Of a DNA stretch of 57,300 nt, positions 35,675-47,673 are shown in pieces; position 1 is the first letter of the stretch; every line of letters starts with the position of its first letter. Both the position numbers and the translations under genes were made by a program. The DNA lies in contig NZ_FOOK01000022.1 of assembly GCF_900113175.1 (NCBI RefSeq), forward strand, positions 1 through 57,300. The letters run 5' to 3'. The notes beneath the pieces are model-generated. The model was not told where the DNA came from and ran no database searches. It saw nothing but the letters and a program-made list of their open reading frames with translations. The stretch is from Planifilum fulgidum. GTDB lineage: Bacteria; Bacillota; Bacilli; Thermoactinomycetales; DSM-44946.

Positions 35675-36073
35675 GTGGTGATGACGGACCCGATCGCCGA
35701 CATGTTGACCCGGATCCGCAATGCCAATGCGGTGCGCCACGAGAGCGTGGAAGTGCCGGCGTCCAAAATCAAGCGGCAGATCGCGGAGATCTTGAAGCGG
35801 GAAGGATTTATCCGGGACGCGGAATACATTGACGATGGAAAACAGGGGATCATCCGGATCTTCCTGAAATACGGCCCCAACAACGAACGGGTGATTACCG
35901 GGCTGAAGCGGATCAGCAAACCGGGATTGCGCGTGTATGTCAAGAGCACGGAAGTTCCGCGGGTGTTGCGCGGCTTGGGGATAGCCATCCTGTCCACCTC
36001 GAAGGGCGTGATGACCGACAAGGAAGCGCGTCAGGCCAAGGTGGGCGGCGAAGTCCTGGCTTACATCTGGTAA
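35675..36073 (+). CDS. rpsH: 30S ribosomal protein S8
   Basis: 132 residues, equal to B. subtilis. [29 protein letters not shown] near the start and [25 protein letters not shown] near the end. GTG 35675 gives the family start MVMTDP and is 7 nt after AGGAGGG; the ATG at 35669 is only 1 nt from that site, so I rejected it. Confidence 0.95.
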   Translation: MVMTDPIADMLTRIRNANAVRHESVEVPASKIKRQIAEILKREGFIRDAEYIDDGKQGIIRIFLKYGPNNERVITGLKRISKPGLRVYVKSTEVPRVLRGLGIAILSTSKGVMTDKEARQAKVGGEVLAYIW

Positions 36074-36100
36074 TCGGCGGAAACGGACGGAGGTGAGAAC

Positions 36101-36637
36101 ATGTCTCGGGTCGGCAAGAAACCGATCACCATCCCCAGCGGGGTGGAAGTGACGATCGACGGAAACACCGTGACCGTCAAAGGACCCAAGGGCACTTTGA
36201 CCCGGCAGATTCATCCGGACATGACGGTCAAGAAGGAAGACAACGTGATCAAGGTGGAACGCCCCAGCGATGATCGGTTCCATCGGGCGCTGCACGGAAC
36301 CACCCGCTCCATCATCGCCAACATGGTGGAGGGGGTGAGCAACGGCTTCAGCAAGACGCTGGAGCTGGTGGGTGTCGGATACCGCGCTCAGAAGAAAGGA
36401 AAAGCCGTGGTGCTGAACGTGGGCTATTCCCATCCGGTGGAAGTGCCGGAGCCGGAGGGAATCGAGTTGGAAGTGCCGTCCGCCACCCAGATCATCGTCA
36501 AAGGGATTGACAAGGAAAAAGTGGGAGCGGTGGCCGCCAACATCCGGGCGATCCGTGAACCCGAACCCTACAAGGGCAAAGGGATCAAATACTCCGACGA
36601 GCGCATCCGTCGCAAAGAAGGGAAAACCGGCAAGTAA
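36101..36637 (+). CDS. rplF: 50S ribosomal protein L6
   Basis: 178 residues. [16 protein letters not shown] and [15 protein letters not shown] at the start, [29 protein letters not shown] in the centre and [24 protein letters not shown] at the end. It lies near the sarcin-ricin loop. GGAGGTG precedes ATG 36101. Confidence 0.97.
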   Translation: MSRVGKKPITIPSGVEVTIDGNTVTVKGPKGTLTRQIHPDMTVKKEDNVIKVERPSDDRFHRALHGTTRSIIANMVEGVSNGFSKTLELVGVGYRAQKKGKAVVLNVGYSHPVEVPEPEGIELEVPSATQIIVKGIDKEKVGAVAANIRAIREPEPYKGKGIKYSDERIRRKEGKTGK

Positions 36638-36667
36638 CAAGTTGCTTAGGAAAGGAGTGAACGCGGC

Positions 36668-37036
36668 GTGATCACCAAAGTGGACCGCAACAAGAAGCGG
36701 AAAAAGCGTCACCTGCGGGTGCGCAAGAAAGTTTTCGGCACGCCGGAGCGTCCCCGCCTGAACGTGTTCCGCTCCTCCAAAAATATCTACGCGCAGCTGA
36801 TCGACGACTTGGCCGGCCACACCCTCGTTTCCGCATCCACCCTGGATCCGGAACTGAGGGGCGAGATCGAAAACGGCGGCAATGTGGAAGCGGCGCGCAA
36901 GGTTGGTCAGTTGATCGCCAAACGGGCGTTGGAGAAAGGCTTCAAACGCGTGGTGTTCGACCGCGGAGGCTATCTTTACCACGGACGGGTGAAGGCCCTG
37001 GCCGAAGGTGCCCGGGAAGGAGGGCTTGACTTTTGA
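36668..37036 (+). CDS. rplR: 50S ribosomal protein L18
   Basis: 122 residues. [33 protein letters not shown] and the C-terminal [28 protein letters not shown] identify it. It binds 5S rRNA with L5. GTG 36668 follows AAAGGAGTG. The stop overlaps the rpsE start (TTGA). Confidence 0.96.
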   Translation: MITKVDRNKKRKKRHLRVRKKVFGTPERPRLNVFRSSKNIYAQLIDDLAGHTLVSASTLDPELRGEIENGGNVEAARKVGQLIAKRALEKGFKRVVFDRGGYLYHGRVKALAEGAREGGLDF

Positions 37037-37545
37037 GCAAGGAAACCAAACCGATGAAGACCGAAGCCCCTGAACTGATCGAGAAAGTGGTGAACATCAA
37101 CCGGGTGGCCAAGGTGGTCAAAGGCGGAAGGCGGTTCAGCTTCAGCGCCTTGGTCGTCGTCGGAGACGGAAAGGGAATGGTCGGCGCCGGGATCGGAAAA
37201 GCGGCGGAGGTGCCGGAAGCGATCCGGAAGGGGATTGAGGAAGCCAAGAAGAATATGATTCGTGTCCCGCTTCAGGGAACGACCATCCCGCATGAAGTGA
37301 TCGGCAAGTTCGGGAGCGGTCGCGTCCTGATGAAGCCCGCCTCCAAAGGTACCGGAGTGATCGCCGGCGGTGCGGTGCGCGATGTGCTGACGGTGGCGGG
37401 GGTCGGAGACATCTTGACCAAATCGACGGGATCCAACAACCCCATCAACATGGTCCGGGCCACCCTGGACGGAATCCGGCAGCTGAAGACGCCGGAAGAG
37501 GTGGCGCGACTCCGGGGCAAGACCGTCGAGGAATTGCTAGGATAA
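37033..37545 (+). CDS. rpsE: 30S ribosomal protein S5
   Basis: 170 residues from TTG 37033. [31 protein letters not shown] (dsRNA-binding fold) and [32 protein letters not shown] are the family blocks; [12 protein letters not shown] suits the 16S contact. TTG 37033 has AAGGAGGG 9 nt upstream and overlaps the rplR stop; ATG 37054 would give 163 residues and is the alternative. Confidence 0.94.
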   Translation: MSKETKPMKTEAPELIEKVVNINRVAKVVKGGRRFSFSALVVVGDGKGMVGAGIGKAAEVPEAIRKGIEEAKKNMIRVPLQGTTIPHEVIGKFGSGRVLMKPASKGTGVIAGGAVRDVLTVAGVGDILTKSTGSNNPINMVRATLDGIRQLKTPEEVARLRGKTVEELLG

Positions 37546-37557
37546 GGAGGGTTGACC

Positions 37558-37746
37558 GTGGCGAAAAAATTGGCTATCACCCTCAAGCGGAGCATGATCG
37601 GCCGTCCGGAAGCCCATCGGGTCACCCTGCGCACCCTTGGACTTAGGAAACGGGAACAGACGGTGATTCAACCGGACAACCCCGCCATCCGCGGGATGAT
37701 CTTTCAGGTGAAACATCTGGTCGAAGTGAAAGAGGTCGACGAATAA
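37558..37746 (+). CDS. rpmD: 50S ribosomal protein L30
   Basis: 62 residues, of the short bacterial type. [32 protein letters not shown] is the signature. GTG 37558 is 7 nt after AAGGAGG; the TTG at 37552 directly follows that site and is rejected. Confidence 0.94.
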   Translation: MAKKLAITLKRSMIGRPEAHRVTLRTLGLRKREQTVIQPDNPAIRGMIFQVKHLVEVKEVDE

Positions 37747-37777
37747 TCGGGAATTCCCGCAGAGGAGGTGCCATGCC

Positions 37778-38218
37778 ATGAAACTGCATGAGCTGAAGCC
37801 TGCTCCCGGTTCCCGCAGGCCGCGCAAACGGGTGGGACGCGGCATCGCCGCCGGTCAAGGCAAAACCGCCGGCCGGGGGACCAAGGGGCAGAAAGCCCGT
37901 GCGGGAGGCGGCGTCCGCCCCGGCTTTGAAGGGGGACAAAACCCGCTGTACCGCCGTTTGCCGAAGCGCGGTTTCACCAACCCGAACCGCAAGGAGTACG
38001 CGGTGATCAATGTAAAAGACCTCAACCGGTTCGATGAGGGGACCGTTGTGACGCCGGAGCTCCTGAAGGAAAAGGGCATCGTGAAAAACCTGAAGGACGG
38101 GTTGAAGGTGCTCGGTGACGGAGATCTTTCCGTGAAGCTGACGGTGAAGGCGCATAAATTCTCCCGCACAGCCGAGGAGAAAATTGCCGCCGCGGGTGGG
38201 GCGACGGAGGTGCTCTGA
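37778..38218 (+). CDS. rplO: 50S ribosomal protein L15
   Basis: 146 residues, equal to B. subtilis. [41 protein letters not shown] is the glycine/arginine-rich extension; [18 protein letters not shown] follows. GAGGAGGTG precedes the ATG. Its last base is the first base of the secY start. Confidence 0.96.
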   Translation: MKLHELKPAPGSRRPRKRVGRGIAAGQGKTAGRGTKGQKARAGGGVRPGFEGGQNPLYRRLPKRGFTNPNRKEYAVINVKDLNRFDEGTVVTPELLKEKGIVKNLKDGLKVLGDGDLSVKLTVKAHKFSRTAEEKIAAAGGATEVL

Positions 38219-39531
38219 TGTTTCAGACTCTGAGCAATATCTTCAAGGTGGAGGACCTTCGCCGCCGGATTCTTTTCACCCTGATGATGCTCGTCGTGTT
38301 CCGGATCGGCAGCTACATTCCCGTTCCCAACACCAACAGTGAGGCGATGAAGGCCCTCGCTGAGGGACAGGGGGCCGGCTTGTTCGGCCTTTTGAACACC
38401 TTCTCCGGCGGTTCCTTTCTGAATTTCTCCATCTTTGCCATGGGGGTCATGCCCTACATCACCGCATCGATCATCGTGCAGCTGCTGACGATGGACGTCA
38501 TCCCCAAATTTGCCCAGTGGGCCAAGGAGGGGGAAGTGGGGCGCCGCAAGTTGGCACAGGTGACCCGGTATGGTACCATTGTACTGGCTTTGATCCAGTC
38601 GATCGGTCTCACCATCGGGTTTGACAGGATCACCGCCAGAGGAGGCGGGCTCCAGCTGCTTGAAGACGACAGCATTGCTAGCCTGGCGCTGATTTCCCTC
38701 ACTCTGACGGCGGGAACGGCCTTTCTGATGTGGCTCGGCGAGCAGATTACCGACAAGGGAATCGGCAACGGGATTTCGATTCTCATCTTCGCCGGGATTG
38801 TCGCCGCGATCCCTCCGGGAGCGGTGCAGATTTATCAGTATGAATTTACCAATGCCGGGGATCAGATCTTCCTTCACATTGTGAAGCTGGTCATCATTCT
38901 GGCGGTGATTCTGCTGATCGTGGCCGGCGTCATCTTCATCCAGCAGGGCGTCCGCCGGATTCCCGTCCAGTACGCCAAGCGGATCGTCGGGCGCCGGATG
39001 TACGGCGGCCAGTCGACCCATATCCCGCTGAAGGTGAATGCCGCCGGCGTGATTCCGGTGATTTTCGCCCTGTCGTTGCTGATCTTTCCCACCACCATCG
39101 CCAGCTTCTGGCCCAACAGCCCCGTTTCCCAGTGGATCATCACGAATTTCAACTACTCTGAGCCGCTGGGAATGGCCCTGTACGTGCTCTTGATCATCGG
39201 GTTTACCTACTTTTACACTTTCGTCCAGATCAACCCGGTGCAGCTGGCGGACCAGATGAAGAAAAACGGCGGGTTCATCCCGGGGATTCGGCCGGGGCGG
39301 AACACCACGGTCTATCTGACCAAGGTGATCAACCGGATCACCCTGACCGGAGCCCTGTTCCTGGCGGCGGTCTCGATTCTGCCCGTCTTCTTCACGGGTC
39401 TTGCGGACCTTCCCCAAACGGTGCAGATCGGGGGAACCTCCCTCTTGATCGTGGTCGGGGTCGCCCTGGAGACGATGAAAAACATCGAAAGCCAGCTGAT
39501 CAAACGGCACTACAAGGGCTTCATCAAGTAG
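38218..39531 (+). CDS. secY: Preprotein translocase subunit SecY
   Basis: 437 residues with about ten transmembrane helices, the channel of the Sec translocon. The second helix region has FSIFAMGVMPYITASIIVQLL (family signature); GIGNGISILIFAGIVAAIP and the cytoplasmic loop with GFIPGIRPGRNTTVYL contact the ribosome or SecA. It overlaps the rplO stop by one base, so its start is coupled to L15 translation. Confidence 0.97.
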   Translation: MFQTLSNIFKVEDLRRRILFTLMMLVVFRIGSYIPVPNTNSEAMKALAEGQGAGLFGLLNTFSGGSFLNFSIFAMGVMPYITASIIVQLLTMDVIPKFAQWAKEGEVGRRKLAQVTRYGTIVLALIQSIGLTIGFDRITARGGGLQLLEDDSIASLALISLTLTAGTAFLMWLGEQITDKGIGNGISILIFAGIVAAIPPGAVQIYQYEFTNAGDQIFLHIVKLVIILAVILLIVAGVIFIQQGVRRIPVQYAKRIVGRRMYGGQSTHIPLKVNAAGVIPVIFALSLLIFPTTIASFWPNSPVSQWIITNFNYSEPLGMALYVLLIIGFTYFYTFVQINPVQLADQMKKNGGFIPGIRPGRNTTVYLTKVINRITLTGALFLAAVSILPVFFTGLADLPQTVQIGGTSLLIVVGVALETMKNIESQLIKRHYKGFIK

Positions 39532-39592
39532 TCGGACGCGGAGAACCCGTCCGGGGGCGCGTTGCGCAAAGCCGGTGCGGCTAGCCGCGTGA

Positions 39593-41057
<1,465 letters not shown>

Positions 41058-41058
<1 letters not shown>

Positions 41059-41372
41059 TGGGTGTGACGGATTCCGAGGGTCTGCCCCGCCTGGGCCAGA
41101 TTGTTCGGATTCTCAGGGGCCGGGAGGCGGGCAATTTCGCAATCGTCATCGGTGTGGAAAAGCCCCGGTTTGTCTGGTTGGCTGACGGATGCACGCGAAA
41201 GGCCGACAAGCCCAAGAAGAAGAACGTGAAGCATGTCCAGCCGACGAACTGCATCGCCGAGGAAGTGGTTGAAGCCCTGGAAAAAAACGGTCGCGTTCCC
41301 AACGCCAAACTGAGGCACGCCTTAAACCAGTACCTGCTCCATCACGGAAACGACGAGGAGAAAGGAGGGTGA
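41058..41372 (+). CDS. KOW-domain RNA-binding protein (L14e/YbzG-like)
   Basis: 104 residues. The N-terminal part [23 protein letters not shown] is a KOW motif; the centre is basic ([16 protein letters not shown]) and the C-terminus is helical. A protein of this kind lies between map and infA in many Bacillota and resembles archaeal/eukaryotic L14e. The function is not established. ATG 41058 is used (TGATG overlap with map, AGGAG upstream); GTG 41055 is the alternative. Confidence 0.85.
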
Positions 41373-41376
41373 GTCG

Positions 41377-41595
41377 ATGTCCAAAGAAGATGTGATCGAG
41401 GTGGAAGGCAGGGTGATTGAACCGCTGCCCAACGCCATGTTCCGGGTTGAACTGGAAAACGGTCACAAGGTACTCGCCCATGTTTCCGGCAAAATTCGCA
41501 TGCATTTCATCCGGATTCTGCCCGGTGACAAGGTGACGGTGGAACTTTCCCCGTACGACTTGACCCGCGGCCGGATCACCTACCGCTACAAGTGA
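41377..41595 (+). CDS. infA: Translation initiation factor IF-1
   Basis: 72 residues, equal to B. subtilis. One S1-like OB fold: [25 protein letters not shown], then [36 protein letters not shown]. It occupies the ribosomal A site during initiation. AAAGGAGGG precedes ATG 41377, 4 nt after the previous stop. Confidence 0.97.
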   Translation: MSKEDVIEVEGRVIEPLPNAMFRVELENGHKVLAHVSGKIRMHFIRILPGDKVTVELSPYDLTRGRITYRYK

Positions 41596-41633
41596 CGGGA
41601 ATGTGTCGTCGCCGGGATGGGGCTTGGTCATAA

Positions 41634-41759
<126 letters not shown>

Positions 41760-41775
41760 GACGGGAGGGAACAGG

Positions 41776-42144
<369 letters not shown>

Positions 42145-42162
42145 CCTTGAGGAGGGAAAAGG

Positions 42163-42561
42163 ATGGCCAAACGGAAAACGACGACGCAGCGCGTCAAACG
42201 TCGTGCGCGCAAAAACGTGGAACACGGAGTGGCCCACATTCGCTCCACCTTCAACAACACCATCGTCACCATTACCGATCCCCGCGGCAACACCATCGCC
42301 TGGGCCAGCGCGGGTTCGATGGGCTTCAAGGGTTCCCGGAAAAGCACTCCCTATGCCGCCCAATTGGCTGCGGAGTCGGCGGCCAAACAGGCGATGGAAA
42401 ACGGGATGAAATCGGTGGAGGTGCTGGTCAAGGGACCGGGCGCCGGCCGGGAGGCGGCCATTCGCTCCCTGCAGGCTGCCGGACTGGATGTCAATTTGAT
42501 CAAAGACGTGACGCCCATTCCCCACAACGGTTGTCGTCCGCCAAAGCGGCGCCGCGTCTGA
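42163..42561 (+). CDS. rpsK: 30S ribosomal protein S11
   Basis: 132 residues. [46 protein letters not shown] and the C-terminus [18 protein letters not shown] are the signatures. GGAGGGAAAAGG precedes the ATG. A 130-nt leader with long-range pairing follows before rpoA. Confidence 0.97.
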   Translation: MAKRKTTTQRVKRRARKNVEHGVAHIRSTFNNTIVTITDPRGNTIAWASAGSMGFKGSRKSTPYAAQLAAESAAKQAMENGMKSVEVLVKGPGAGREAAIRSLQAAGLDVNLIKDVTPIPHNGCRPPKRRRV

Positions 42562-42569
42562 CCCATTTT

Positions 42570-42667
42570 CGTGCGTGGCCCGGTTTTGGTTTAAATCTCC
42601 AGTTTTACGACCATACTGGATAGGACGAAGGTGGTGTCCTGTTGGCGAAATCGCGCCGGAACGCACG
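42570..42667 (+). other. Long-range base-paired leader of rpoA
   Basis: CGTGCGT (42570-42576) can pair with ACGCACG (42661-42667), and CCGG (42580-42583) with CCGG (42656-42659), enclosing a 70-nt domain that ends just before the rpoA ribosome-binding site (GAAGGAGGG, 42672-42680). No T-run is present. Regulatory meaning is inference. Confidence 0.4.
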
Positions 42668-42691
42668 TTCTGAAGGAGGGTTCGAATCCGT

Positions 42692-43636
42692 ATGATTGAA
42701 ATTGAAAAGCCGAAAATTGAGGCGGTTGAAATCAGTGACGACAACCGGTATGGGAAGTTTGTCGTAGAACCCTTGGAACGCGGTTACGGCACCACCCTGG
42801 GCAATTCCCTGCGCCGCATCCTGCTGTCTTCTCTTCCCGGCGCGGCCGTTACTTCCATCCAGATCGACGGGGTCCTGCACGAATTTTCCACGATCCCCGG
42901 CGTGGTGGAGGATACCACGGAGATCATCCTCAACCTGAAGCAGCTCGTTCTCAAGATTCATTCCGATGAGGAAAAAGTGTTGGAAATCGACGTTGAGGGG
43001 GCGGGGGAAGTCACCGCCGGAGACATTCGTGCAGACAGCGACGTGGAGATCTTGAACCCTGACCTTCACATCGCAACCCTGGCCGAGGATGGCCGGCTGC
43101 ATATTCGCATGACGGCCAATCGCGGACGGGGATACGTTCCGGCTGAACGAAACAAGCGGGAGGATCAGCCGATCGGGGTGATTCCGATCGATTCCATATA
43201 TACGCCCATCGAACGAGTCAACTACCGAGTGGAAAACACGCGGGTCGGTCAGGTGACCAACTACGACAAACTGATGCTGGAGGTCTGGACCAACGGCAGC
43301 CTGGGGCCGGATGAGGCCGTAAGCCTTGGCGCCAAGATCCTGACGGAACACCTCATGCTGTTCGTCGGGTTGAACAGCGAGGCCCAGGAAGCGGAGATCA
43401 TGGTCGAGAAAGAAGAGGATCAGAAAGAAAAAGTGTTGGAAATGACCATCGAGGAACTGGATCTCTCCGTCCGGTCTTACAACTGCCTCAAGCGTGCGGG
43501 CATCAACACGGTCCAGGAACTGATTCAAAAAACGGAAGAAGACATGATGAAAGTGCGCAACCTGGGGCGCAAATCCCTGGAGGAAGTGCAGGAAAAACTG
43601 GCCGAACTGGGGCTGTCCCTGCGCAAAGAAGAATGA
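42692..43636 (+). CDS. rpoA: DNA-directed RNA polymerase subunit alpha
   Basis: 314 residues, equal to B. subtilis. N-terminal dimerisation domain: [29 protein letters not shown]-type sequence at residues 30-60. The linker is acidic ([13 protein letters not shown]). The C-terminal domain has [20 protein letters not shown] and the DNA/activator-contacting [23 protein letters not shown] 42692 follows GAAGGAGGG. Confidence 0.97.
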   Translation: MIEIEKPKIEAVEISDDNRYGKFVVEPLERGYGTTLGNSLRRILLSSLPGAAVTSIQIDGVLHEFSTIPGVVEDTTEIILNLKQLVLKIHSDEEKVLEIDVEGAGEVTAGDIRADSDVEILNPDLHIATLAEDGRLHIRMTANRGRGYVPAERNKREDQPIGVIPIDSIYTPIERVNYRVENTRVGQVTNYDKLMLEVWTNGSLGPDEAVSLGAKILTEHLMLFVGLNSEAQEAEIMVEKEEDQKEKVLEMTIEELDLSVRSYNCLKRAGINTVQELIQKTEEDMMKVRNLGRKSLEEVQEKLAELGLSLRKEE

Positions 43637-43657
43637 GTTGGGGGAGGGAAGGATCCA

Positions 43658-44047
43658 ATGGCATATGCGAAATTGGGTCGTGATTCGGCGGCACGGAAAG
43701 CGCTGTTTCGCGATCTGGTGACGGACCTGATTTTGAACGAACGGATCAAGACCACGGAGGCAAAGGCCAAGGCAGTTCGTTCCATCGCCGAAAAGATGAT
43801 CACCCTGGCCAAGCGCGGTGACCTCCACGCCCGCCGGCAGGCGGCCGCTTTTGTGCGCAAAAACCGCTCCTATACCGAGAGAGACGGGGAGGAGACGGTG
43901 CATCACCAGGTGGATGCGGTGAAGAAACTGTTTGACGAAATTGCTCCCCGTTACGCGGAGCGTCAGGGAGGATACACCCGGATCATCAAGATCGGTCCGC
44001 GCCGCGGCGACGGAGCGCCGATGGTGTACCTGGAATTGGTGAAATGA
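43658..44047 (+). CDS. rplQ: 50S ribosomal protein L17
   Basis: 129 residues (B. subtilis 120). [66 protein letters not shown] is the conserved core (residues 1-66) and [31 protein letters not shown] the end. The extra length lies at residues 67-86. It is the last ribosomal gene of the superoperon. Confidence 0.96.
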   Translation: MAYAKLGRDSAARKALFRDLVTDLILNERIKTTEAKAKAVRSIAEKMITLAKRGDLHARRQAAAFVRKNRSYTERDGEETVHHQVDAVKKLFDEIAPRYAERQGGYTRIIKIGPRRGDGAPMVYLELVK

Positions 44048-44057
44048 TTGAACCGGG

Positions 44058-44115
44058 AAAAGGGAGAGGGAGGGATCGCGCGGACGGTTCCCAAACCTGC
44101 CCTTTTTTCTTTTTT
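44058..44115 (+). terminator. Possible terminator after rplQ
   Basis: AAAAGGG (44058-44064) can pair with CCCTTTT (44100-44106), enclosing an imperfect 35-nt hairpin, followed by TTCTTTTTT. The large loop makes it uncertain. The ecf genes may be partly read through from rplQ. Confidence 0.4.
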
Positions 44116-44161
44116 GGGTTGGTCCGGATCAGGAACGACCGGTTTCCGGGGAGGGAAGGCG

Positions 44162-45007
44162 ATGGCCCCGCTGATTGAGGTGCAGGGGGTCTGGTTTGAC
44201 TTTCGCCCGGAAGCGCGGGCGCGGGCGGACTGGATTCTCCGCAAGGTGGACTGGACCGTCGAGCCGGGGGAATATGTGGCCCTGATGGGCCGCAACGGTT
44301 CCGGAAAGTCCACCCTGGCCCGCATGCTGAACGGACTGCTGGTCCCGACGGAGGGGCGGGTGCGGGTGAAGGGAATTCCCACGGACGATCCGAAGCGTTT
44401 GTGGACGGTCAGGAAAACCGTGGGCATGGTGTTTCAAAATCCGGAGAACCAGCACGTCGCCCCCACCGTTCGGGAAGATGTCGCCTTCGGATTGGAAAAC
44501 CTGGGCCTGCCCCGAAAGGAGATGCTCCGGCGCATCGACGAAGCCCTGGAGGCGGTGGGATTGTCCGGGATGGAAGAGCGGCAGATTCATCAGCTGTCCG
44601 GGGGGCAAAAGCAGCTTCTGGCCATCGCCGGCGTGATCGCCATGCGGCCGGAGGCGATCGTCCTGGACGAGGCCACCTCCATGCTGGATCCGGCGGCCGG
44701 ATGCCGGGTGCTCGAAGTGGTCCGGCGGCTGAACGAAGGCGGGATGGCGGTCATTCACATCACCCATTCGGCCGAAGAAGCGGCACGGGCCGGGCGGGTG
44801 GCCGTGCTGGACCGCGGCCGCATCGTCCTGGACGGCCCGCCGGAGGAGGTTTTTCTCCGGGATGAGGAGCTTCGTCACCTTGGCCTGGAGGTGCCGGTCC
44901 TCGCCGAGCTCACCGGCCGTCTCCGCCGGCGGGGATGGCCCCTTTCGGAAACGCTGGATCCGGAGAGATGGGTGGAGGAGATATGGAGATTGTTGTCGAG
45001 GGGCTGA
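44162..45007 (+). CDS. ecfA1: ECF transporter ATPase EcfA1
   Basis: 281 residues, equal to B. subtilis EcfA1. Walker A GRNGSGKST near residue 44, Q-loop VFQNPENQ, signature LSGGQKQLLAIAG, Walker B AIVLDEATSMLDP, switch His in HITHS. It energises vitamin/metal uptake through interchangeable S components, none of which is encoded here. ATG 44162 with GGGAGGG upstream is preferred; the in-frame ATG at 44048 adds 38 non-conserved residues. It overlaps ecfA2 by 25 nt. Confidence 0.94.
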   Translation: MAPLIEVQGVWFDFRPEARARADWILRKVDWTVEPGEYVALMGRNGSGKSTLARMLNGLLVPTEGRVRVKGIPTDDPKRLWTVRKTVGMVFQNPENQHVAPTVREDVAFGLENLGLPRKEMLRRIDEALEAVGLSGMEERQIHQLSGGQKQLLAIAGVIAMRPEAIVLDEATSMLDPAAGCRVLEVVRRLNEGGMAVIHITHSAEEAARAGRVAVLDRGRIVLDGPPEEVFLRDEELRHLGLEVPVLAELTGRLRRRGWPLSETLDPERWVEEIWRLLSRG

Positions 45008-45885
45008 GCGTTTGTTACCAGGGGGGGATCTCCCCGGAACGGGAGGCGCTCTCGGACCTTTCTCTGACCATTCCCGCCGGCTCCTTCGCGGGGGTGGTCG
45101 GGGCGACGGGATCGGGCAAATCCACCTTGATTCGGGTGCTCGGCGGGCTTCTCCGGCCCACCCGGGGCAGGGTCCGCATCGGACGCGTCCTGATCACCCC
45201 CGAGCGTCAACCTCCCTGCTTGGCGGGCAAGGTCGGCGTGGTATTCCAGTTTCCCGAACACCAACTGTTCGCCGGGACGGTGGCCGAGGATATCGCCTAC
45301 GGCCCCCGCAATCTGGGACTTTCGGAAGAAGAGGCGGCGGACCGGGTCCGAAGGGCGATGGAGTGGGTCGGCTTGCCTCCGGAAGTGGCGGACCGCTCGC
45401 CCTTCCGTCTGAGCGGCGGGGAGATGCGCCGCGCGGCCATCGCCGGCGTGTTGGCGATGGAACCGCGGCTTCTCCTGTTGGACGAGCCTGCCGCCGGTCT
45501 GGATCCGTCGGGCCGCCGCGAGCTGATGGAGCGCATCCGCCTCCTCCACCGGGAGCGCGGGATGGGGGTGGTCCTCGTCTCCCACGACATGGATGAGGTG
45601 GCTCGCCATGCGGATCGCCTGTTCGTCCTGTCGAAGGGGCGGTGCGTTTTTGCCGGCACGCCGCATGAGTTGTTTGCCCAGGGAGAGCGGCTGCTCCGGT
45701 GGGGGCTGAACCCGCCGGAGACGGTCCGGCTGATCCAAAGGCTCAACGAGCGGTTGGAGCCTCCCCTGCCCCTGGATCGCTGCACCCTGGACGACCTGGA
45801 GAAGGCATTGGTCCGGCGACTGAGATCCGCAAAGCCGGACAGGGGGAGCGTTCCCTCGGTCCGGGAGGATGGAAGCGCCGTTTAA
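44983..45885 (+). CDS. ecfA2: ECF transporter ATPase EcfA2
   Basis: 300 residues. Walker A GATGSGKST, Q-loop VFQFPEHQLF, signature LSGGEMRRAAIAG, Walker B LLLLDEPAAGLDP, switch His in VSHDMDE. It pairs with EcfA1. ATG 44983 lies inside ecfA1 after GGAGGAG; the in-frame start at 44935 has no ribosome-binding site. The C-terminal 40 residues are arginine-rich. Confidence 0.93.
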   Translation: MEIVVEGLSVCYQGGISPEREALSDLSLTIPAGSFAGVVGATGSGKSTLIRVLGGLLRPTRGRVRIGRVLITPERQPPCLAGKVGVVFQFPEHQLFAGTVAEDIAYGPRNLGLSEEEAADRVRRAMEWVGLPPEVADRSPFRLSGGEMRRAAIAGVLAMEPRLLLLDEPAAGLDPSGRRELMERIRLLHRERGMGVVLVSHDMDEVARHADRLFVLSKGRCVFAGTPHELFAQGERLLRWGLNPPETVRLIQRLNERLEPPLPLDRCTLDDLEKALVRRLRSAKPDRGSVPSVREDGSAV

Positions 45886-45953
45886 GCGGGAGGTTCTGCG
45901 TCTTGCGTAACGACGTCCTTCTTTTCCCTTGACCATGCGGCAGGTGATGTCTT

Positions 45954-46751
45954 ATGAACCGGATCGCCAGTCCGGTCCTCGGCCAGTACGTGCCCGGCGA
46001 TTCTCCGCTGCATCGTTTGGATCCCCGGACCAAGATCCTTTTCGTTTCGGTGTATCTGCCCCTGGTCCTGCTGGCCGACAGCGCGGCGGATCTGGCGCTG
46101 CTGTCGGCGGTGGCCCTGGGGGGAGCGCTGCTTTCCCGGATTTCCCCCGGCGTGTTGTACGGTATGCTGAAGCCGCTGCTGTTTCTGATCGCCCTCACCG
46201 CCCTCTTCCACCTGATGTTTACCCGGGGAGGCGATGTGGTGTGGCAGTGGGGGCCGCTTGCCCTCCACGAGGCGGGGGTGAAGCAGGCGGCGTGGACCGC
46301 CGCCCGCTTTTTCCTGATGGTTCTGACGGCGTCCCTTCTCCCCCTGACCACCGCTCCCCTCGCCTTGACCGACGGGCTGGAACGGCTGCTCTCTCCTTTG
46401 CGGCGGCTGGGGATTCCCGTTCATGAACTGGCCTTGATGATGTCCATCACCCTCCGCTTCATCCCCACCGTCCAGGAGGAGGCGGAGAAAATCCGGTTGG
46501 CCCAGCGGGCCAGGGGAGGCGGGCTGGATCGGGGAAGCCTCTTTCGCCGGTTGAAACATGCCGTTTCCCTCTTGATTCCTCTGTTTGTCTCGGCCATCCG
46601 CCGGGCGGAGGAACTGGCCGTGTCGATGGAATCCCGCTGCTGGCGCGGGGGAGAAGGGCGAACCCGTCTGCGGGAGCTGCGCCTTTCCCGGCTGGACGCG
46701 GCGCTTTGGGCGCTGCTGGCGGGGGTGGTTGCGGCGGTCGGGCTGCTGTAG
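45954..46751 (+). CDS. ecfT: ECF transporter transmembrane subunit EcfT
   Basis: 265 residues with about five hydrophobic segments. The coupling-helix motifs that contact the ATPases read AQRARGG and MESRCWRG (the A-R-G pattern of EcfT). It begins 68 nt after ecfA2. Together the three genes form a group II ECF energising module, located before truA as in B. subtilis. Confidence 0.93.
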   Translation: MNRIASPVLGQYVPGDSPLHRLDPRTKILFVSVYLPLVLLADSAADLALLSAVALGGALLSRISPGVLYGMLKPLLFLIALTALFHLMFTRGGDVVWQWGPLALHEAGVKQAAWTAARFFLMVLTASLLPLTTAPLALTDGLERLLSPLRRLGIPVHELALMMSITLRFIPTVQEEAEKIRLAQRARGGGLDRGSLFRRLKHAVSLLIPLFVSAIRRAEELAVSMESRCWRGGEGRTRLRELRLSRLDAALWALLAGVVAAVGLL

Positions 46752-46847
46752 GGGACGGCTCGGCGGAAAACGGCCGTCCGCCGGGATTTCGGTGCAAAGA
46801 GCGGTCGGGGGGAAACGCTTTCCACCGCCATCCTGGGAGGTGCGAAC

Positions 46848-47648
46848 ATGCCGAGGCTGAAGATGGTCGTCGCCTACGACGGGACGGATTTTTTCGGTTT
46901 CCAGCGCCAGCCGGACCGCCGGACGGTGCAGGGCGTGCTGGAGGAGGCGATCTCCCGGATCTGCGGACGTCCGGTCCGGGTGGTCGGAGCGGGGCGGACC
47001 GATGCGGGCGTGCACGCCCGGGGACAGGTGTGTCACTTTGACACGTCCCATCCGATGCCCCTGGACCGTTGGGTGCCTGTTTTGAATCGAACGCTTCCCC
47101 GGGATGTGGCCGTCCTCTCCGTCGAGGAGGTGCCCGCCCAATTTCACGCGCGGAAGGATGCCCGCTGGAAAATCTACCGATACGCCATCGACACCCGGCC
47201 CGTCCCCGACGTGTTCACCCGGCGCTTCCGACTCCACTTCCCCTTTTCCCTGGACGTGGATGCGATGAGCCGGGCGGCGGCGCATCTGGAGGGGACCCAC
47301 GATTTTACTTCCTTCTCTTCGGCCCGGTCTCCGGTGGAAAACCGCGTCCGCACGATCCACCGCTGTCGGGTGGAAAGGGAGGGACCTCTCGTTTTGGTGG
47401 AGGTCGTCGGAAACGGCTTTTTGTACAACATGGTGCGGATCATCGCCGGCACCCTCCTGGAGGTGGGCAGGGGAAAGCGCCGCCCGGAGGAGATGCCCGG
47501 CATCATCCGGGCCAGAGACCGCGCCGCCGCGGGAAAAACGCTGCCTCCCGAAGGGCTGACAATGGTCGAGGTGGGCTATGTGCCCTGGGTGGAAAAGGAA
47601 GGTGATCCGGCGTCCGGGCGGCGGTGCGAAAATGCTTGCTCTTCTTGA
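46848..47648 (+). CDS. truA: tRNA pseudouridine(38-40) synthase
   Basis: 266 residues (B. subtilis 247). YDGTDFFGFQRQPDRRTVQG at the start; the catalytic aspartate lies in GAGRTDAGVHARGQV; GTHDFTSFSS and GNGFLYNMVRIIAGTLLEVG are further family blocks. The C-terminal ~20 residues are extra. GGGAGGTG precedes the ATG. The rplM promoter overlaps its last codons. Confidence 0.95.
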   Translation: MPRLKMVVAYDGTDFFGFQRQPDRRTVQGVLEEAISRICGRPVRVVGAGRTDAGVHARGQVCHFDTSHPMPLDRWVPVLNRTLPRDVAVLSVEEVPAQFHARKDARWKIYRYAIDTRPVPDVFTRRFRLHFPFSLDVDAMSRAAAHLEGTHDFTSFSSARSPVENRVRTIHRCRVEREGPLVLVEVVGNGFLYNMVRIIAGTLLEVGRGKRRPEEMPGIIRARDRAAAGKTLPPEGLTMVEVGYVPWVEKEGDPASGRRCENACSS

Positions 47649-47673
47649 CATCGCCTATGCGATCGGATAAGAT
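47645..47673 (+). promoter_or_regulatory. Promoter of rplM-rpsI
   Basis: A perfect TTGACA (47645-47650) overlapping the truA stop codon, 17-nt spacer and TAAGAT (47668-47673). The leader of about 115 nt holds a small hairpin ACAGG/CCTGT (47748-47762). An L13 autoregulatory leader is expected by family knowledge, but I could not confirm its consensus. Confidence 0.75.
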
